Source of the DNA: UBA7803 sp047920935
GTDB taxonomy: Bacteria > Pseudomonadota > Gammaproteobacteria > Pseudomonadales > Azotimanducaceae
Assembly: GCA_047920935.1 (NCBI GenBank)
Contig: JBLRXD010000050.1
Span: 1 to 20,235, forward strand
Reading direction: 5' to 3'
DNA length: 20,235 nucleotides
Part shown: in pieces, positions 7,763 through 14,562 of the stretch
Layout: the number at the start of each line of letters is the position of its first letter
Numbering within the stretch: position 1 is the stretch's first letter
Notes under the pieces: model-generated
What the model saw: only the letters and a program-made list of their open reading frames with translations
The model's database searches: none
What the model was told of the DNA's origin: nothing
Program-made: the position numbers and the translations under genes

Positions 7763-8380
7763 ATGGGCTGGTACGAACGGCACGTGCTGCCGAAACTCAT
7801 TGAAAGCGCCTGCGGGCAGAAGCCCATGCGCGAGCTGCGCGCCCGCTACGTCACTCGGGCCCATGGCAAAGTCCTGGAAGTCGGCATCGGCAGCGGCCTC
7901 AATCTGCCTCACTATGATGGCGACGCGGTCAGTTCGATCACCGGGCTGGATCCGCATGTGGAACTCACCGCCAAGGCCAGAGAGCGCGCCGAGCAGCTGG
8001 ATACGCCGGTGTCGCTGCTGCAGATTTCCGGCGAGGAGATCCCCGCCGACGATGCCAGCTTCGACACCCTGGTGTGCACCTGGACCTTGTGCTCGATCCC
8101 CAACGTCTACGCCGCGCTTCGGGAGATGCGGCGGGTACTGCGGCCCGGCGGCAAGCTCTACTTCATCGAGCACGGCCGTTCGCCGGAGCCCCAGGTGGAG
8201 AAGTAACAGCATCGGATCGAGCCATTGTGGAAGAAGATCGGCGGCGGCTGCCACCTCACCCGCAAGGCGGACGACCTGATCGCGGACGCCGGCTTCTGCA
8301 TCACCGAACTCGAATCGGGTTATCAGCCGGGGCCGAAGTTCGCCGCTTTCATGATGCACGGCGTGGCGGAGCGCTGCTGA
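7763..8380 (+). pseudogene. Class I SAM methyltransferase (UbiE-like) with one in-frame TAA
   Basis: A perfect AGGAGG precedes ATG at 7763. Residues 1-147 form a class I methyltransferase core: VLEVGIGSGLNLPHY (SAM motif I, 37-51), GLDPH (61-65), DTLVCTWTLCSI (101-112) and LRPGGKLYFIEHG (126-138). Codon 148 (8204-8206) is TAA. The same frame then continues open for 57 more codons to TGA at 8378-8380, with conserved family sequence including PLWKKIGGGCHL and GYQPGPKFAAFM. The total of 205 sense codons matches full-length relatives, which from memory often carry Trp at the stop position. So this is either a young nonsense pseudogene, a truncated but still folding protein, or a base-call error. 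It lies 53 bp behind the acyl-CoA synthetase; the spacer has a 12-bp near-tandem (CGCATCATCATC / CGCATCATCAAT). Confidence 0.8.
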
Positions 8381-8398
8381 GGTTCAGATCGCTCCCCC

Positions 8399-9586
8399 CT
8401 ACGGGGGCGGGTCGAGCAACTGCCGCAGGTAGTCGTTCAAGAACAGGCCCTGGGGGTCGAGTTCCTGACGAACGGCGCGAAAGCGCCCGAGCATGGGGTA
8501 CAACGACGCCAACTCGGCAGCACTCAAGCCGTGCAGCTTGCCCCAGTGCGGGCGGCCCCGATGGTTGCGGAATATCGCCTCGGCCGCGTCGAACAGCGGG
8601 CGGAAGTCACGCTCCGCGCCCTGATGCACCGACAGCGTCACCGTCTCGCGATGGTGGGCCGTACTCAACATGGCGTCGTCGGCCGCCAGGGTGCGGAACT
8701 CCACCGGCCACGGCAGCTTCGAAAACTTCTCCAGCATCATGGCGCGCAGTTCCATGAAGCACTCCCAACCCTCGGCGAACGGTACCGAATACTCCATCTC
8801 GTTGAAGCGCACCTCGCGCTCGCTGGGAAAAGCCCGATAGGCCGGCGCCACGTACTCGCCGTCAGCCAGATCCACGGGCGCGGCGCTGGTCGGGTTCAGG
8901 GTTTTCATCTCGCACCGGTCGGTGCGCGGAGTCCAGAAGAACTCGAAATGACGGTTGCTTTCGACCAGGGCCGCCAGATCGGCCTCGCAAGCGGCAATGC
9001 TGCTGTCCCAGGTGCGTTCGTGGAGGTTGAATGCCGGCAGCAGCGCCAGCTTCACGCTCACCACCACGCCCAGGGTACCCAGAGAAACCTGAGCGGCGGA
9101 GAACGCCTCGGGGCTGGACTCCGGGCTGAGCGTCAGCGACTCGCCGCCCGCAGTGATCAGCGTGACCTCCCGCAGGTAGCTCGAAAGATTGCCGAGCCGG
9201 CGGCCGGTACCGTGGGTCCCGGTGCCGAGCGCCCCGGCAATCGACTGCCGATCGATATCGCCTTGCTGCGGCAGCGACAGCCCGTGGGCCCAGAGCATCG
9301 GACCGAGGTCGTGGAGCTTGGTGCCTGCGGCGACCGTGGCGGTGCGATCGGTGACGTCGGCCGAGAGCACGCCCGACAGGCGGTCCAGGGACAGCAGGGC
9401 GCCATCGTGCCAGAACGGCACGAAGGAGTGCCCGCTACCGACGCAGCGCAGCCGCGGCTCGGGGCCGGCGGCCACCGCACGCACCGTCGCCGCGAGTTCG
9501 TCGACGCTCGCCGGCAGCAGCAGCCGCGCGCGGTGCTGCTGACTGCCGGACCAGTTCTGCCACGGCGACGGCTGCACGGCGGCCAT
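8399..9586 (-). CDS. FAD-linked oxidase, D-arabinono-1,4-lactone oxidase (ALO/alditol oxidase) family
   Basis: Flavoprotein of 395 residues in the VAO/PCMH fold. The FAD domain has VGSGHSF (49-55), where H53 aligns with the covalent-FAD histidine of sugar-lactone and alditol oxidases, and IAGALGTGTHGTG (116-128). The C-terminal ALO domain ends with the family pattern HWGKLHGL...DPQGLFLNDYL (347-386). Known members oxidise aldonolactones, alditols or related alcohols with oxygen and release hydrogen peroxide. ATG (9586-9584) overlaps the stop of the upstream GST gene in the string TGATG, so the two are translationally coupled and probably act in one process. Convergent with the methyltransferase remnant, 18 bp apart. 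The substrate cannot be inferred, but the coupling suggests an alcohol or lactone linked to glutathione chemistry. Confidence 0.9.
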   Translation of the reverse strand: MAAVQPSPWQNWSGSQQHRARLLLPASVDELAATVRAVAAGPEPRLRCVGSGHSFVPFWHDGALLSLDRLSGVLSADVTDRTATVAAGTKLHDLGPMLWAHGLSLPQQGDIDRQSIAGALGTGTHGTGRRLGNLSSYLREVTLITAGGESLTLSPESSPEAFSAAQVSLGTLGVVVSVKLALLPAFNLHERTWDSSIAACEADLAALVESNRHFEFFWTPRTDRCEMKTLNPTSAAPVDLADGEYVAPAYRAFPSEREVRFNEMEYSVPFAEGWECFMELRAMMLEKFSKLPWPVEFRTLAADDAMLSTAHHRETVTLSVHQGAERDFRPLFDAAEAIFRNHRGRPHWGKLHGLSAAELASLYPMLGRFRAVRQELDPQGLFLNDYLRQLLDPPP

Positions 9587-10428
9587 CAGGCGAACGGCTC
9601 GATGAAGCGAATGTTGCCCTTTCGAAGCCCCTGCTCCACCACGGAGAGCCCTCCGGTCTTGACCATCCACTCCAGCCGATGATCCCGATACTCGCGCTTG
9701 AATTGCCCCTGCTCCATGGCCTGACGCACCGCATCCAGGCTCACCGCGGCGCTGTCGAAACCCACCGCCGCGGCCGCCGTGGCGCATGCCGCCACACTGT
9801 CCCGGGCGTTGGCGCGCGCCAGCCAGTCGGCCAGCGCCGAACCCGCATCCGGCCGGTGGCCGAAGCCCACCGCGCCGTTGACGAACGGCACCACGGCCAG
9901 GTCGCCCCAGCCGAACTGCGCGCCGTTGAACCAGCTGCGATCGCCGAGCTGCTGGTCGAGCCAGCGGTACCAGGCGGCTATCTGCTCCCCCCCACGAGTC
10001 AGCATCGTGTCTGCCAACTCGCCGCTGGCCCGGCCGAAATTACGAATCTCCGAGAGCCCCCAGGTGATGGCCTCGAAATGGCTGTCCATGATCTCCTCGA
10101 GCATGCGCACCCGCGCCCGCTCCGCCGGCGCGCTCGGCAGCAGCGGCGGCTGCGGCCAGCGATCCTCGATGTATTCGAGAATCACCGTCGAGTCGAACAC
10201 CGCCACATCATCGTCCACCAGCGCCGGCACCTCGCCGCGCGGGCTCACCCGGGCAAACTCGCCGGCGGTGGCGCCGCTGCCGATGTTGCTCGGCAACGGC
10301 GCGGTGAACGCCACGCCCTTCTCCATGAGCGCGATCTTCACCTTCTGCCCGTAAGGCGACAGGGGATGGTCGTAGACGGTCACCGAGCGCGCGTCGTTCA
10401 CAGCGGATTCTCCAATCGGGTGAGGCAT
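9586..10428 (-). CDS. Glutathione S-transferase family protein
   Basis: Cytosolic GST-like protein, 280 residues from ATG 10428, larger than the usual 200-230. The thioredoxin-like N-domain has YDHPLSPYGQKVKIALMEKG (19-38), with the Ser expected near the glutathione thiol, then EVPAL (66-70) and FDSTVILEYIEDRW (78-91), the gamma-glutamyl-binding Asp-Ser. The helical C-domain contains WFNGAQFGWGDLAVVPFV. A C-terminal extension of roughly 50 residues after the GST fold (from about QAMEQGQFKREYRDHRLEW) is unusual. An alternative GTG start at 10401 has a clean GGAG and would remove 9 residues. The gene overlaps the ALO-type oxidase by one base and diverges from the halohydrin-dehalogenase-like gene across only 49 bp. 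Its role is likely conjugation or opening of an electrophile; substrate unknown. Confidence 0.88.
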   Translation of the reverse strand: MPHPIGESAVNDARSVTVYDHPLSPYGQKVKIALMEKGVAFTAPLPSNIGSGATAGEFARVSPRGEVPALVDDDVAVFDSTVILEYIEDRWPQPPLLPSAPAERARVRMLEEIMDSHFEAITWGLSEIRNFGRASGELADTMLTRGGEQIAAWYRWLDQQLGDRSWFNGAQFGWGDLAVVPFVNGAVGFGHRPDAGSALADWLARANARDSVAACATAAAAVGFDSAAVSLDAVRQAMEQGQFKREYRDHRLEWMVKTGGLSVVEQGLRKGNIRFIEPFA

Positions 10429-10432
10429 ATCG

Positions 10433-10444
10433 GGTAACCTTACC
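10433..10444. promoter_or_regulatory. Inverted repeat in the GST / dehalogenase divergent promoter
   Basis: GGTAA-CC-TTACC sits in the 49-bp gap between the two divergent starts, and a wider TGAGG (10421-10425) / CCTCA (10443-10447) pair overlaps it. Its position would let one regulator control both genes. The half-site overlaps the possible Shine-Dalgarno of the GST gene, so it may also act on RNA or be chance. Confidence 0.3.
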
Positions 10445-10477
10445 TCATCAGCCGAGGATTGGTCACAGGAGCGCAGC

Positions 10478-11173
10478 ATGGCGGAAAATCAATCGGGGCG
10501 ACTCGCCGGCAAACGGGTTCTGGTGACCCAGGCGGACGACTACATGGGGCCCGCCACCGCGGCGCTGTTCGCCCGCGAGGGCGCCCACGTCGTCGCCGAC
10601 GTTCGCGACCTCACCCAACCCGGTGCCTGTGAGGCCGCCATCGCCGCCGCGGGCCGCGTCGATGTGCTCATCGCCAACCTGGCCTCGGCCAACTTCAGCG
10701 GCAGGCGCGTCGCCGAGGTGGACGACGCTGCCTGGTCCACCACCTTCGATCTGATGGTCCACCCCCTGCACCGACTGACCCGCGCCGTGCTGCCGCAGAT
10801 GCAGCAGCGCCGCCAGGGCAAGATCGTCGTCTACGGCAGCGCGGTCGCCCTCAAGGGCATGAAGACGCTGTGCGCCTACAGTGCCGCCCGCGCCGCTCAG
10901 GTGGGCTACGTGCAGTCGGTGGGGGTCGAGGTGGCGCCGGACAACGTCCAGATCAATCTGATCGCGCAGAACTACGTGGAGAACCCGGTTTACTATCCGC
11001 CGGAACTCACCAGCAATGAGCGCTTCCAGGCATCCCTGAAGCGCCAGGTACCGCTGGGACGCCTGGCCACCGCCGAAGAAGACGCCCGCTTCGCGTTGTT
11101 TCTCGCCAGCGGGGAGAGCGACTTCTTCGTTGGTCAGGCCATTGCATTCAGCGGCGGTTGGGTGCAACGATAA
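10478..11173 (+). CDS. Candidate halohydrin dehalogenase (SDR-derived lyase)
   Basis: SDR-fold protein of 231 residues, start ATG 10478 after CACAGGAG. Two signatures separate it from true SDR oxidoreductases. The NAD(P) glycine motif TGxxxGxG is replaced by T17-QADD-Y22-M-G24, exactly the T-x4-F/Y-x-G pattern of halohydrin dehalogenases. The catalytic set is S121-x12-Y134-x3-R138, with Arg instead of the SDR Lys. A nucleophile-pocket-like loop follows, QNYVENPVYYPPEL (164-177), comparable from memory with the NYL...YFYP loop of HheC. The end LGRLAT...FALFLASGESDFFVGQ also resembles HheC. Known members convert vicinal halohydrins to epoxides with release of halide, and catalyse the reverse opening with halide, azide, cyanide or nitrite. 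They form tetramers and use no cofactor. Activity here is inferred from motifs; an uncharacterised non-oxidoreductase SDR relative is the alternative. Confidence 0.8.
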   Translation: MAENQSGRLAGKRVLVTQADDYMGPATAALFAREGAHVVADVRDLTQPGACEAAIAAAGRVDVLIANLASANFSGRRVAEVDDAAWSTTFDLMVHPLHRLTRAVLPQMQQRRQGKIVVYGSAVALKGMKTLCAYSAARAAQVGYVQSVGVEVAPDNVQINLIAQNYVENPVYYPPELTSNERFQASLKRQVPLGRLATAEEDARFALFLASGESDFFVGQAIAFSGGWVQR

Positions 11174-11186
11174 CGTGTTATAAAAT
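11158..11186 (+). promoter_or_regulatory. Probable sigma70 promoter for the HpaB/AbfD-like gene
   Basis: TTGGGT (11158-11163) and TAAAAT (11181-11186) are separated by 17 bp. The -10 lies in a sharply AT-rich stretch (TTATAAAATTATTT) unlike the GC-rich surroundings, about 40 bp before the ATG. The -35 lies within the last codons of the dehalogenase-like gene, so the downstream gene may have its own promoter besides read-through. Confidence 0.4.
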
Positions 11187-11225
11187 TATTTCGACCGACC
11201 AACCGCCCCAGGGGAGAATGCCAGC

Positions 11226-12617
11226 ATGATGACCGGAGACGACTACCGCGCCTCGTTGCGCGACGGCCGCGAGACCTATTTCGAAGGCGTGCAGATCGAC
11301 GACGTTCCCAGTCATCATCTGCTCGGCATGACCGTGGATTCCGCAGCCGAAGGCTACGATCGGTTTTACGATCCGACGCCGGGCGCGGTGGGTGCCTTCA
11401 TGAAAGTGCCGGCCTCGGCCCAGGAACTGCGCGAGCAGGTGGAGCTGCACGAAACCGTGGACCTGCTGACCCACGTGACCTACGCCTCCATCATGACCCT
11501 GCTGACGGCGGCGGATCGCATCGAAGCCACCCTGCCGGAGAACGCGGCGCGCATCCGCGCCTACGTCAAGGATGCTCAGCAGCGCGACGTCCGCATCACC
11601 CAGTGCATCACCGACTCCAAGGGCGACCGCAGCCGCCGCCCGGGCAACCAGGACGATCCTGACCAGTACGTACGGGTGGTCGAGCGCCGCGACGACGGCA
11701 TCGTCATTCGCGGCGCCAAGTTGCACATCTCAGCGGCCTCCATGGGCCACGAACTCATGACCATTCCCACCAAATCGATGAAGCCCGGCGAAGAGGACTA
11801 CTCGGTTGCCTGCATGGTGCCGGTGAACGCGCCCGGGGTGAAGATCATCAATACCACCTACGCGCCGCGGCACGAGGATACCCGCGACTTCCCGATCTCC
11901 GGCAAGCACCACACACCGGAAGGTTTCGTCATTTTCGACGATGTGTTCGTGCCCACGGAACGGGTGTTTCTCGACGGCAACCCCGAGTTGGCGGGTCTGT
12001 TCGCCCACTCCCTGGGGTTGTGGGAGCGCCTCGGCGGGCTGTCCGGCATGGCGCGCAGCTACGAGGCGCTGGTGGGCTTCGCTCAGCTCATCTCGGAATC
12101 CAACGGGCTCGAGCGGGTCAGCCACATCCGCGAGAAGATCTCCGAGATGCTGATCAACGCCACCCTGATTCGTGCCAGCCTGGAAGCCGCCATCGAGAAC
12201 TGCCAGATCACCTCCGACGGGGCCGCCTTCCCCGACGAGCTTTACACCAACGCCGGCAAATACCATGGCGCCGCCAACTGGTCGCTGATGGTCAGGCACC
12301 TGCACGACATCGGCGGCGGCAGCATCCTCACGGCGCCGGGCATCGCGGATATGGAAAATCAGCAGGTGGGTCACCTGGCGCGCAAGTACATGGGCACCAT
12401 GCAGTCGGTGGATGGCCTGTATCGCACCCGTCTGTTTCACGCCATCCGCGATTTCACCGCCGACTCGCTCGGCGGCTGGCATGCGGTGACCAACATTCAG
12501 GCCGGTGGCGGGCTCTACGCCCAGCGAATCGTATCGCGCATGCACTACGACATGGAGCAGGCCAAGCAGACGGCGCTGCGCACCGCGCGCATGGACGAGT
12601 ATATCGGCCAGGTCTGA
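11226..12617 (+). CDS. HpaB/AbfD-superfamily flavoenzyme lacking the [4Fe-4S] ligands
   Basis: Protein of 463 residues, start after AGGGGAG. It belongs to the superfamily of 4-hydroxyphenylacetate 3-monooxygenase (HpaB) and 4-hydroxybutyryl-CoA dehydratase (AbfD). The visible signature is CITDSKGDRS (127-136), then DPDQYVRVVERRDDGIVIRGAK, GHELMTIPT (174-182) and VIFDDVFVPTERVFL (235-249). The TDxKGDR and RGAK words are AbfD-like. AbfD needs three Cys and one His for its cluster; here the first pair falls in ETVDLLTHVTYASIM and the second in GLWERLGGLSG, with none of those ligands, and the first Cys is C127. So it is probably a cluster-free flavin monooxygenase or a related acyl-CoA/aromatic flavoenzyme. 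HpaB-type enzymes take FADH2 from a separate reductase (HpaC), not seen here. It directly follows the dehalogenase-like gene (52 bp) on the same strand. Confidence 0.82.
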   Translation: MMTGDDYRASLRDGRETYFEGVQIDDVPSHHLLGMTVDSAAEGYDRFYDPTPGAVGAFMKVPASAQELREQVELHETVDLLTHVTYASIMTLLTAADRIEATLPENAARIRAYVKDAQQRDVRITQCITDSKGDRSRRPGNQDDPDQYVRVVERRDDGIVIRGAKLHISAASMGHELMTIPTKSMKPGEEDYSVACMVPVNAPGVKIINTTYAPRHEDTRDFPISGKHHTPEGFVIFDDVFVPTERVFLDGNPELAGLFAHSLGLWERLGGLSGMARSYEALVGFAQLISESNGLERVSHIREKISEMLINATLIRASLEAAIENCQITSDGAAFPDELYTNAGKYHGAANWSLMVRHLHDIGGGSILTAPGIADMENQQVGHLARKYMGTMQSVDGLYRTRLFHAIRDFTADSLGGWHAVTNIQAGGGLYAQRIVSRMHYDMEQAKQTALRTARMDEYIGQV

Positions 12618-12837
12618 CGCCGACCGCGGCGGCCGCCGCGGCGGGCGCCGTTGCGGCCGCCGTTGCGGGCGGTATTCGCCCGGCGGGAACTGGCCCGGCT
12701 GCTCCTGGCGGAGCCCGATGCAGCCGACCACCACCCCGAAACATCGGCAAACCCTCACGGTTTGCTTACAAGGTCGCACTTTGCCGGCGACGCCTCCTGC
12801 TAAATTCCCGCCAGTCCCGCAATCGAAGTCTTTCGAC
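12618..12837. other. Non-coding, low-complexity GC-rich spacer
   Basis: 220 bp without convincing coding. The first 60 bp are almost pure GC and contain a repeated GCCGTTGCGG (12-bp period), able to form several hairpins; this may end the upstream transcript, although no T-run follows. Near the right end GCTAAATTCCC (around 12799-12809) looks like a -10 element for the small ORF that follows. Confidence 0.5.
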
Positions 12838-13047
12838 ATGCAAACGTCAGGCAACCCGGTAACCGACATTCAGCGCAGCATCGAAGCCCTGGAGCGGGAG
12901 TATCAGCAGCGCCGCAATGGCTGCAACCAGGGGCAGCGGTCGCTGCCCGCATCGGTTTCCACCGCCTACCGGCTGATGATTGCCCGGGAAATGGACAAAC
13001 TGGCGCGACTGCGGCAGCTCGGGGCCAACACCCAGCATCCAGATTGA
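12838..13047 (+). CDS. Small hypothetical protein (69 aa)
   Basis: ATG 12838 to TGA 13047. The protein is charged and mostly helical in appearance: TDIQRSIEALEREYQQRR forms a likely amphipathic helix, followed by SVSTAYRLMIAREMDKLARLRQL, a second one. No signal peptide or membrane segment is visible. I do not recognise the family. A possible -10 (TAAATT, 12801-12806) lies 32 bp upstream, but the Shine-Dalgarno is poor (GAAG). The start could lie slightly elsewhere in the frame, which is open well upstream. Composition and the lack of internal stops favour a real gene, with moderate certainty. Confidence 0.5.
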   Translation: MQTSGNPVTDIQRSIEALEREYQQRRNGCNQGQRSLPASVSTAYRLMIAREMDKLARLRQLGANTQHPD

Positions 13048-13371
13048 CTCCAGTTTTGCTCCTGAGAGCTTTCAGCCTTGATCGGTAGCATGTTCATGGG
13101 GTGAGCGAGTGGCATAGTGACTGCGAATCCCGGGTGCCGAAATCCATGCAGGACATCGGCCGGTAACGCGCTCAGACCTCGACGACCGCTGAGACAGCTT
13201 GGGCCCAGCGGGTGATCGAAGAGTCGTTGCCGACCAAGAGAGCAGGCTTCTCCTGAGCGTGCGCTCATCTGGCGGCCGGGTTCGTTTTGTTCGTGATGCT
13301 CTGACTCACACCACTCTACTCTCCATAACGTTGTAGTGACCACTCAGGCTGACCCCGCTCTACGCGGGGTC
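13048..13371 (+). ncRNA. Structured non-coding stretch, candidate sRNA or long 3' UTR
   Basis: About 300 bp with no supported gene, ending in a strong intrinsic terminator on the plus strand. It holds several self-complementary segments: CCGCTG...CCAGCGG around 13183-13209, the perfect TGAGCG-TG-CGCTCA hairpin at 13254-13267, and CACT...AGTG before the terminator. It could be the 3' UTR of the small ORF, or an independent RNA. I do not recognise 6S, tmRNA, SRP RNA or RNase P RNA. No clear promoter was found inside it. Confidence 0.25.
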
Positions 13372-13380
13372 TTTTTTTTT
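13351..13380 (+). terminator. Strong rho-independent terminator
   Basis: The perfect 8-bp stem GACCCCGC / GCGGGGTC (13351-13358, 13364-13371) with loop TCTAC is followed by nine T residues. The T-run lies only on the plus strand side, so it ends rightward transcription from the small ORF or the non-coding stretch before it. Confidence 0.93.
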
Positions 13381-13396
13381 CGTCGCCGCGTCGCGC

Positions 13397-13402
13397 TATC
13401 AT
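13397..13402 (+). promoter_or_regulatory. Possible -10 element of the glyoxalase gene
   Basis: TATCAT (5 of 6 to consensus) lies 32 bp before the GTG start, immediately after the terminator, so the gene probably has its own promoter. The -35 is poor. The element overlaps the alternative ATG at 13401, which argues for the GTG start. Confidence 0.3.
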
Positions 13403-13433
13403 GCAGCCCACCTTCTCGAACGAGGCATGCCCC

Positions 13434-13853
13434 GTGAAGTACCTGCACACCATGGTCCGAGTCAGCGACCTGGACGCGTCGCTGGATTTCTACTGCGACA
13501 AACTCGGACTGGAGGAACTGCGGCGCCAGGACAGCCCCCAGGGGCGGTTCACGCTGGTGTTTCTCGCTGCGCCCGGTGATGCCTCCGCACAGGTGGAACT
13601 CACCCACAACTGGGATCCGGAAGAGTACGGCGGGGGGCGCAATTTCGGCCATCTGGCCTACGCGGTGGACGATATCTACGCTGCCTGTCAGCGCCTCATG
13701 GACGGCGGCGTGACCATCAACCGGCCCCCGCGGGACGGCCGCATGGCGTTCGTGAGATCCCCCGATGGTATTTCCATCGAACTGCTGCAGACGGGGGCGG
13801 CCCTGCCGCCCGCTGCCCCCTGGAAAGACATGCCGAACGTCGGCGTCTGGTGA
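13434..13853 (+). CDS. gloA: Glyoxalase I (lactoylglutathione lyase), Ni-type
   Basis: Cytosolic metalloenzyme that isomerises the glutathione hemithioacetal of methylglyoxal to S-lactoylglutathione. From GTG 13434 (GAGG 8 bp upstream) the protein has 139 residues, close to the usual 135, and starts MKYLHTMVRVSDLDASLDFY as in E. coli GloA. All four metal ligands are present: H5, E55 (in QVELTHNW), H73 (in FGHLAYAVDD) and E116 (in DGISIELLQ). The short loop without the long-form insertion points to the Ni/Co-activated class. An ATG at 13401 would add 11 residues of no family character. The C-terminal tail is Pro-rich. It stands between a terminator and a second GST gene; both use glutathione, so shared use with the GSTs is plausible. 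Confidence 0.93.
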   Translation: MKYLHTMVRVSDLDASLDFYCDKLGLEELRRQDSPQGRFTLVFLAAPGDASAQVELTHNWDPEEYGGGRNFGHLAYAVDDIYAACQRLMDGGVTINRPPRDGRMAFVRSPDGISIELLQTGAALPPAAPWKDMPNVGVW

Positions 13854-13914
13854 GCGGCCGCCTGAAGACGTTCTGATACCGCCCCAGCGCCGTGCGTTCT
13901 GCCCGGCGGAGGGC

Positions 13915-13920
13915 TAGAAT
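13915..13920 (+). promoter_or_regulatory. Possible -10 element of the second GST gene
   Basis: GGCTAGAATCGCC contains TAGAAT (5 of 6) 31 bp before the ATG, in the 97-bp spacer after the glyoxalase gene. No matching -35 stands out. Confidence 0.3.
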
Positions 13921-13950
13921 CGCCGGTCATATCACGAGGGAGGAAGCATC

Positions 13951-14562
13951 ATGAAACTGATCAATTCGGTCGGTCCGAACCCCCAGGTAGTGCGGATGTT
14001 CGCCGCCGAGCGAGGCATCGACCTGGCCCTGGAAGACATCGACATCATGGCCGGAGAGAACCGTCAGGAGGGCTATCTGGCGAAGAACCCTTCCGGGCAG
14101 TCACCGTGTCTGCAGTTGGACGACGGCAGCTACATTGCGGAAATCACCGCCATCTGCGAGTACCTCGACGAGCTCAGCCCCGGCGACTCGCTGATCGGCT
14201 CGACCCCGGAGCAACGTGCCGAGACCCGCATGTGGACGCGCCGGGTCGACCTCGGCATCTGCGAGCCGCTGGCCAACGGCTTCCGCTTCTCCGAGGGCCT
14301 GCCCCTGTTCAAGAGCCGCATGATCACGCTGCCCGAGGCTGCCGAAGGATTGAAGCGGATCGCTCAGGACAAGCTCGGCTGGCTCGACGGTCAACTCGCC
14401 GGCAAGACCTTCCTGTGCGGCGACCGCCTCACCATGGCGGACGTGCTGCTGTACTGTTTTCTCGCTTTCGGCGCCAACGTCGGTCAGCCGCTGAACCCGG
14501 ACAACAAAAACGTCCAGGCCTGGTTCGACCGCATGGGCGCCCGCCCCAGCGCCAAAGCCTGA
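13951..14562 (+). CDS. Glutathione S-transferase family protein
   Basis: Cytosolic GST of 203 residues, start after GAGGGAGG. The N-domain runs MKLINSVGPNPQVVRMFAAERGI, with the glutathione-binding NPSGQSPCLQLDDG (46-59) and AEITAICEYLDEL (63-75), where the usual Glu-Ser is Glu-Ile. The C-domain contains KTFLCGDRLTMADVLLYCF, the conserved N-capping helix segment of GSTs. The first residues (PNPQVVRM) resemble beta/zeta-like bacterial GSTs that start with 'PNP..VRMFLAEKGI'. It follows glyoxalase I on the same strand. It is distinct from the larger GST at 9586-10428, so the locus holds two unrelated GST types. Confidence 0.9.
   Translation: MKLINSVGPNPQVVRMFAAERGIDLALEDIDIMAGENRQEGYLAKNPSGQSPCLQLDDGSYIAEITAICEYLDELSPGDSLIGSTPEQRAETRMWTRRVDLGICEPLANGFRFSEGLPLFKSRMITLPEAAEGLKRIAQDKLGWLDGQLAGKTFLCGDRLTMADVLLYCFLAFGANVGQPLNPDNKNVQAWFDRMGARPSAKA

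Noticed and set aside
8391..8410. Bidirectional terminator between the methyltransferase and the ALO-type oxidase
   Set aside because: CCCCC-CTAC-GGGGG can pair, but there is no T-run on either strand and half of the stem encodes the oxidase C-terminus (PPP).
10478..11173. Ordinary NAD(P)-dependent SDR oxidoreductase
   Set aside because: The glycine-rich cofactor motif is gone and the catalytic Lys is Arg, both matching halohydrin dehalogenases instead.
11226..12617. 4-hydroxybutyryl-CoA dehydratase
   Set aside because: None of the cluster-binding Cys/His residues is at the expected positions.
11730..12869. About 379-codon minus-strand open frame opposite the HpaB/AbfD-like gene
   Set aside because: Low-complexity, Arg/His-rich, no ribosome site, antisense to a well-supported gene.
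13048..13350. 6S RNA, tmRNA, SRP RNA or RNase P RNA
   Set aside because: I could not find the characteristic conserved sequences of any of these; only generic hairpins are present.
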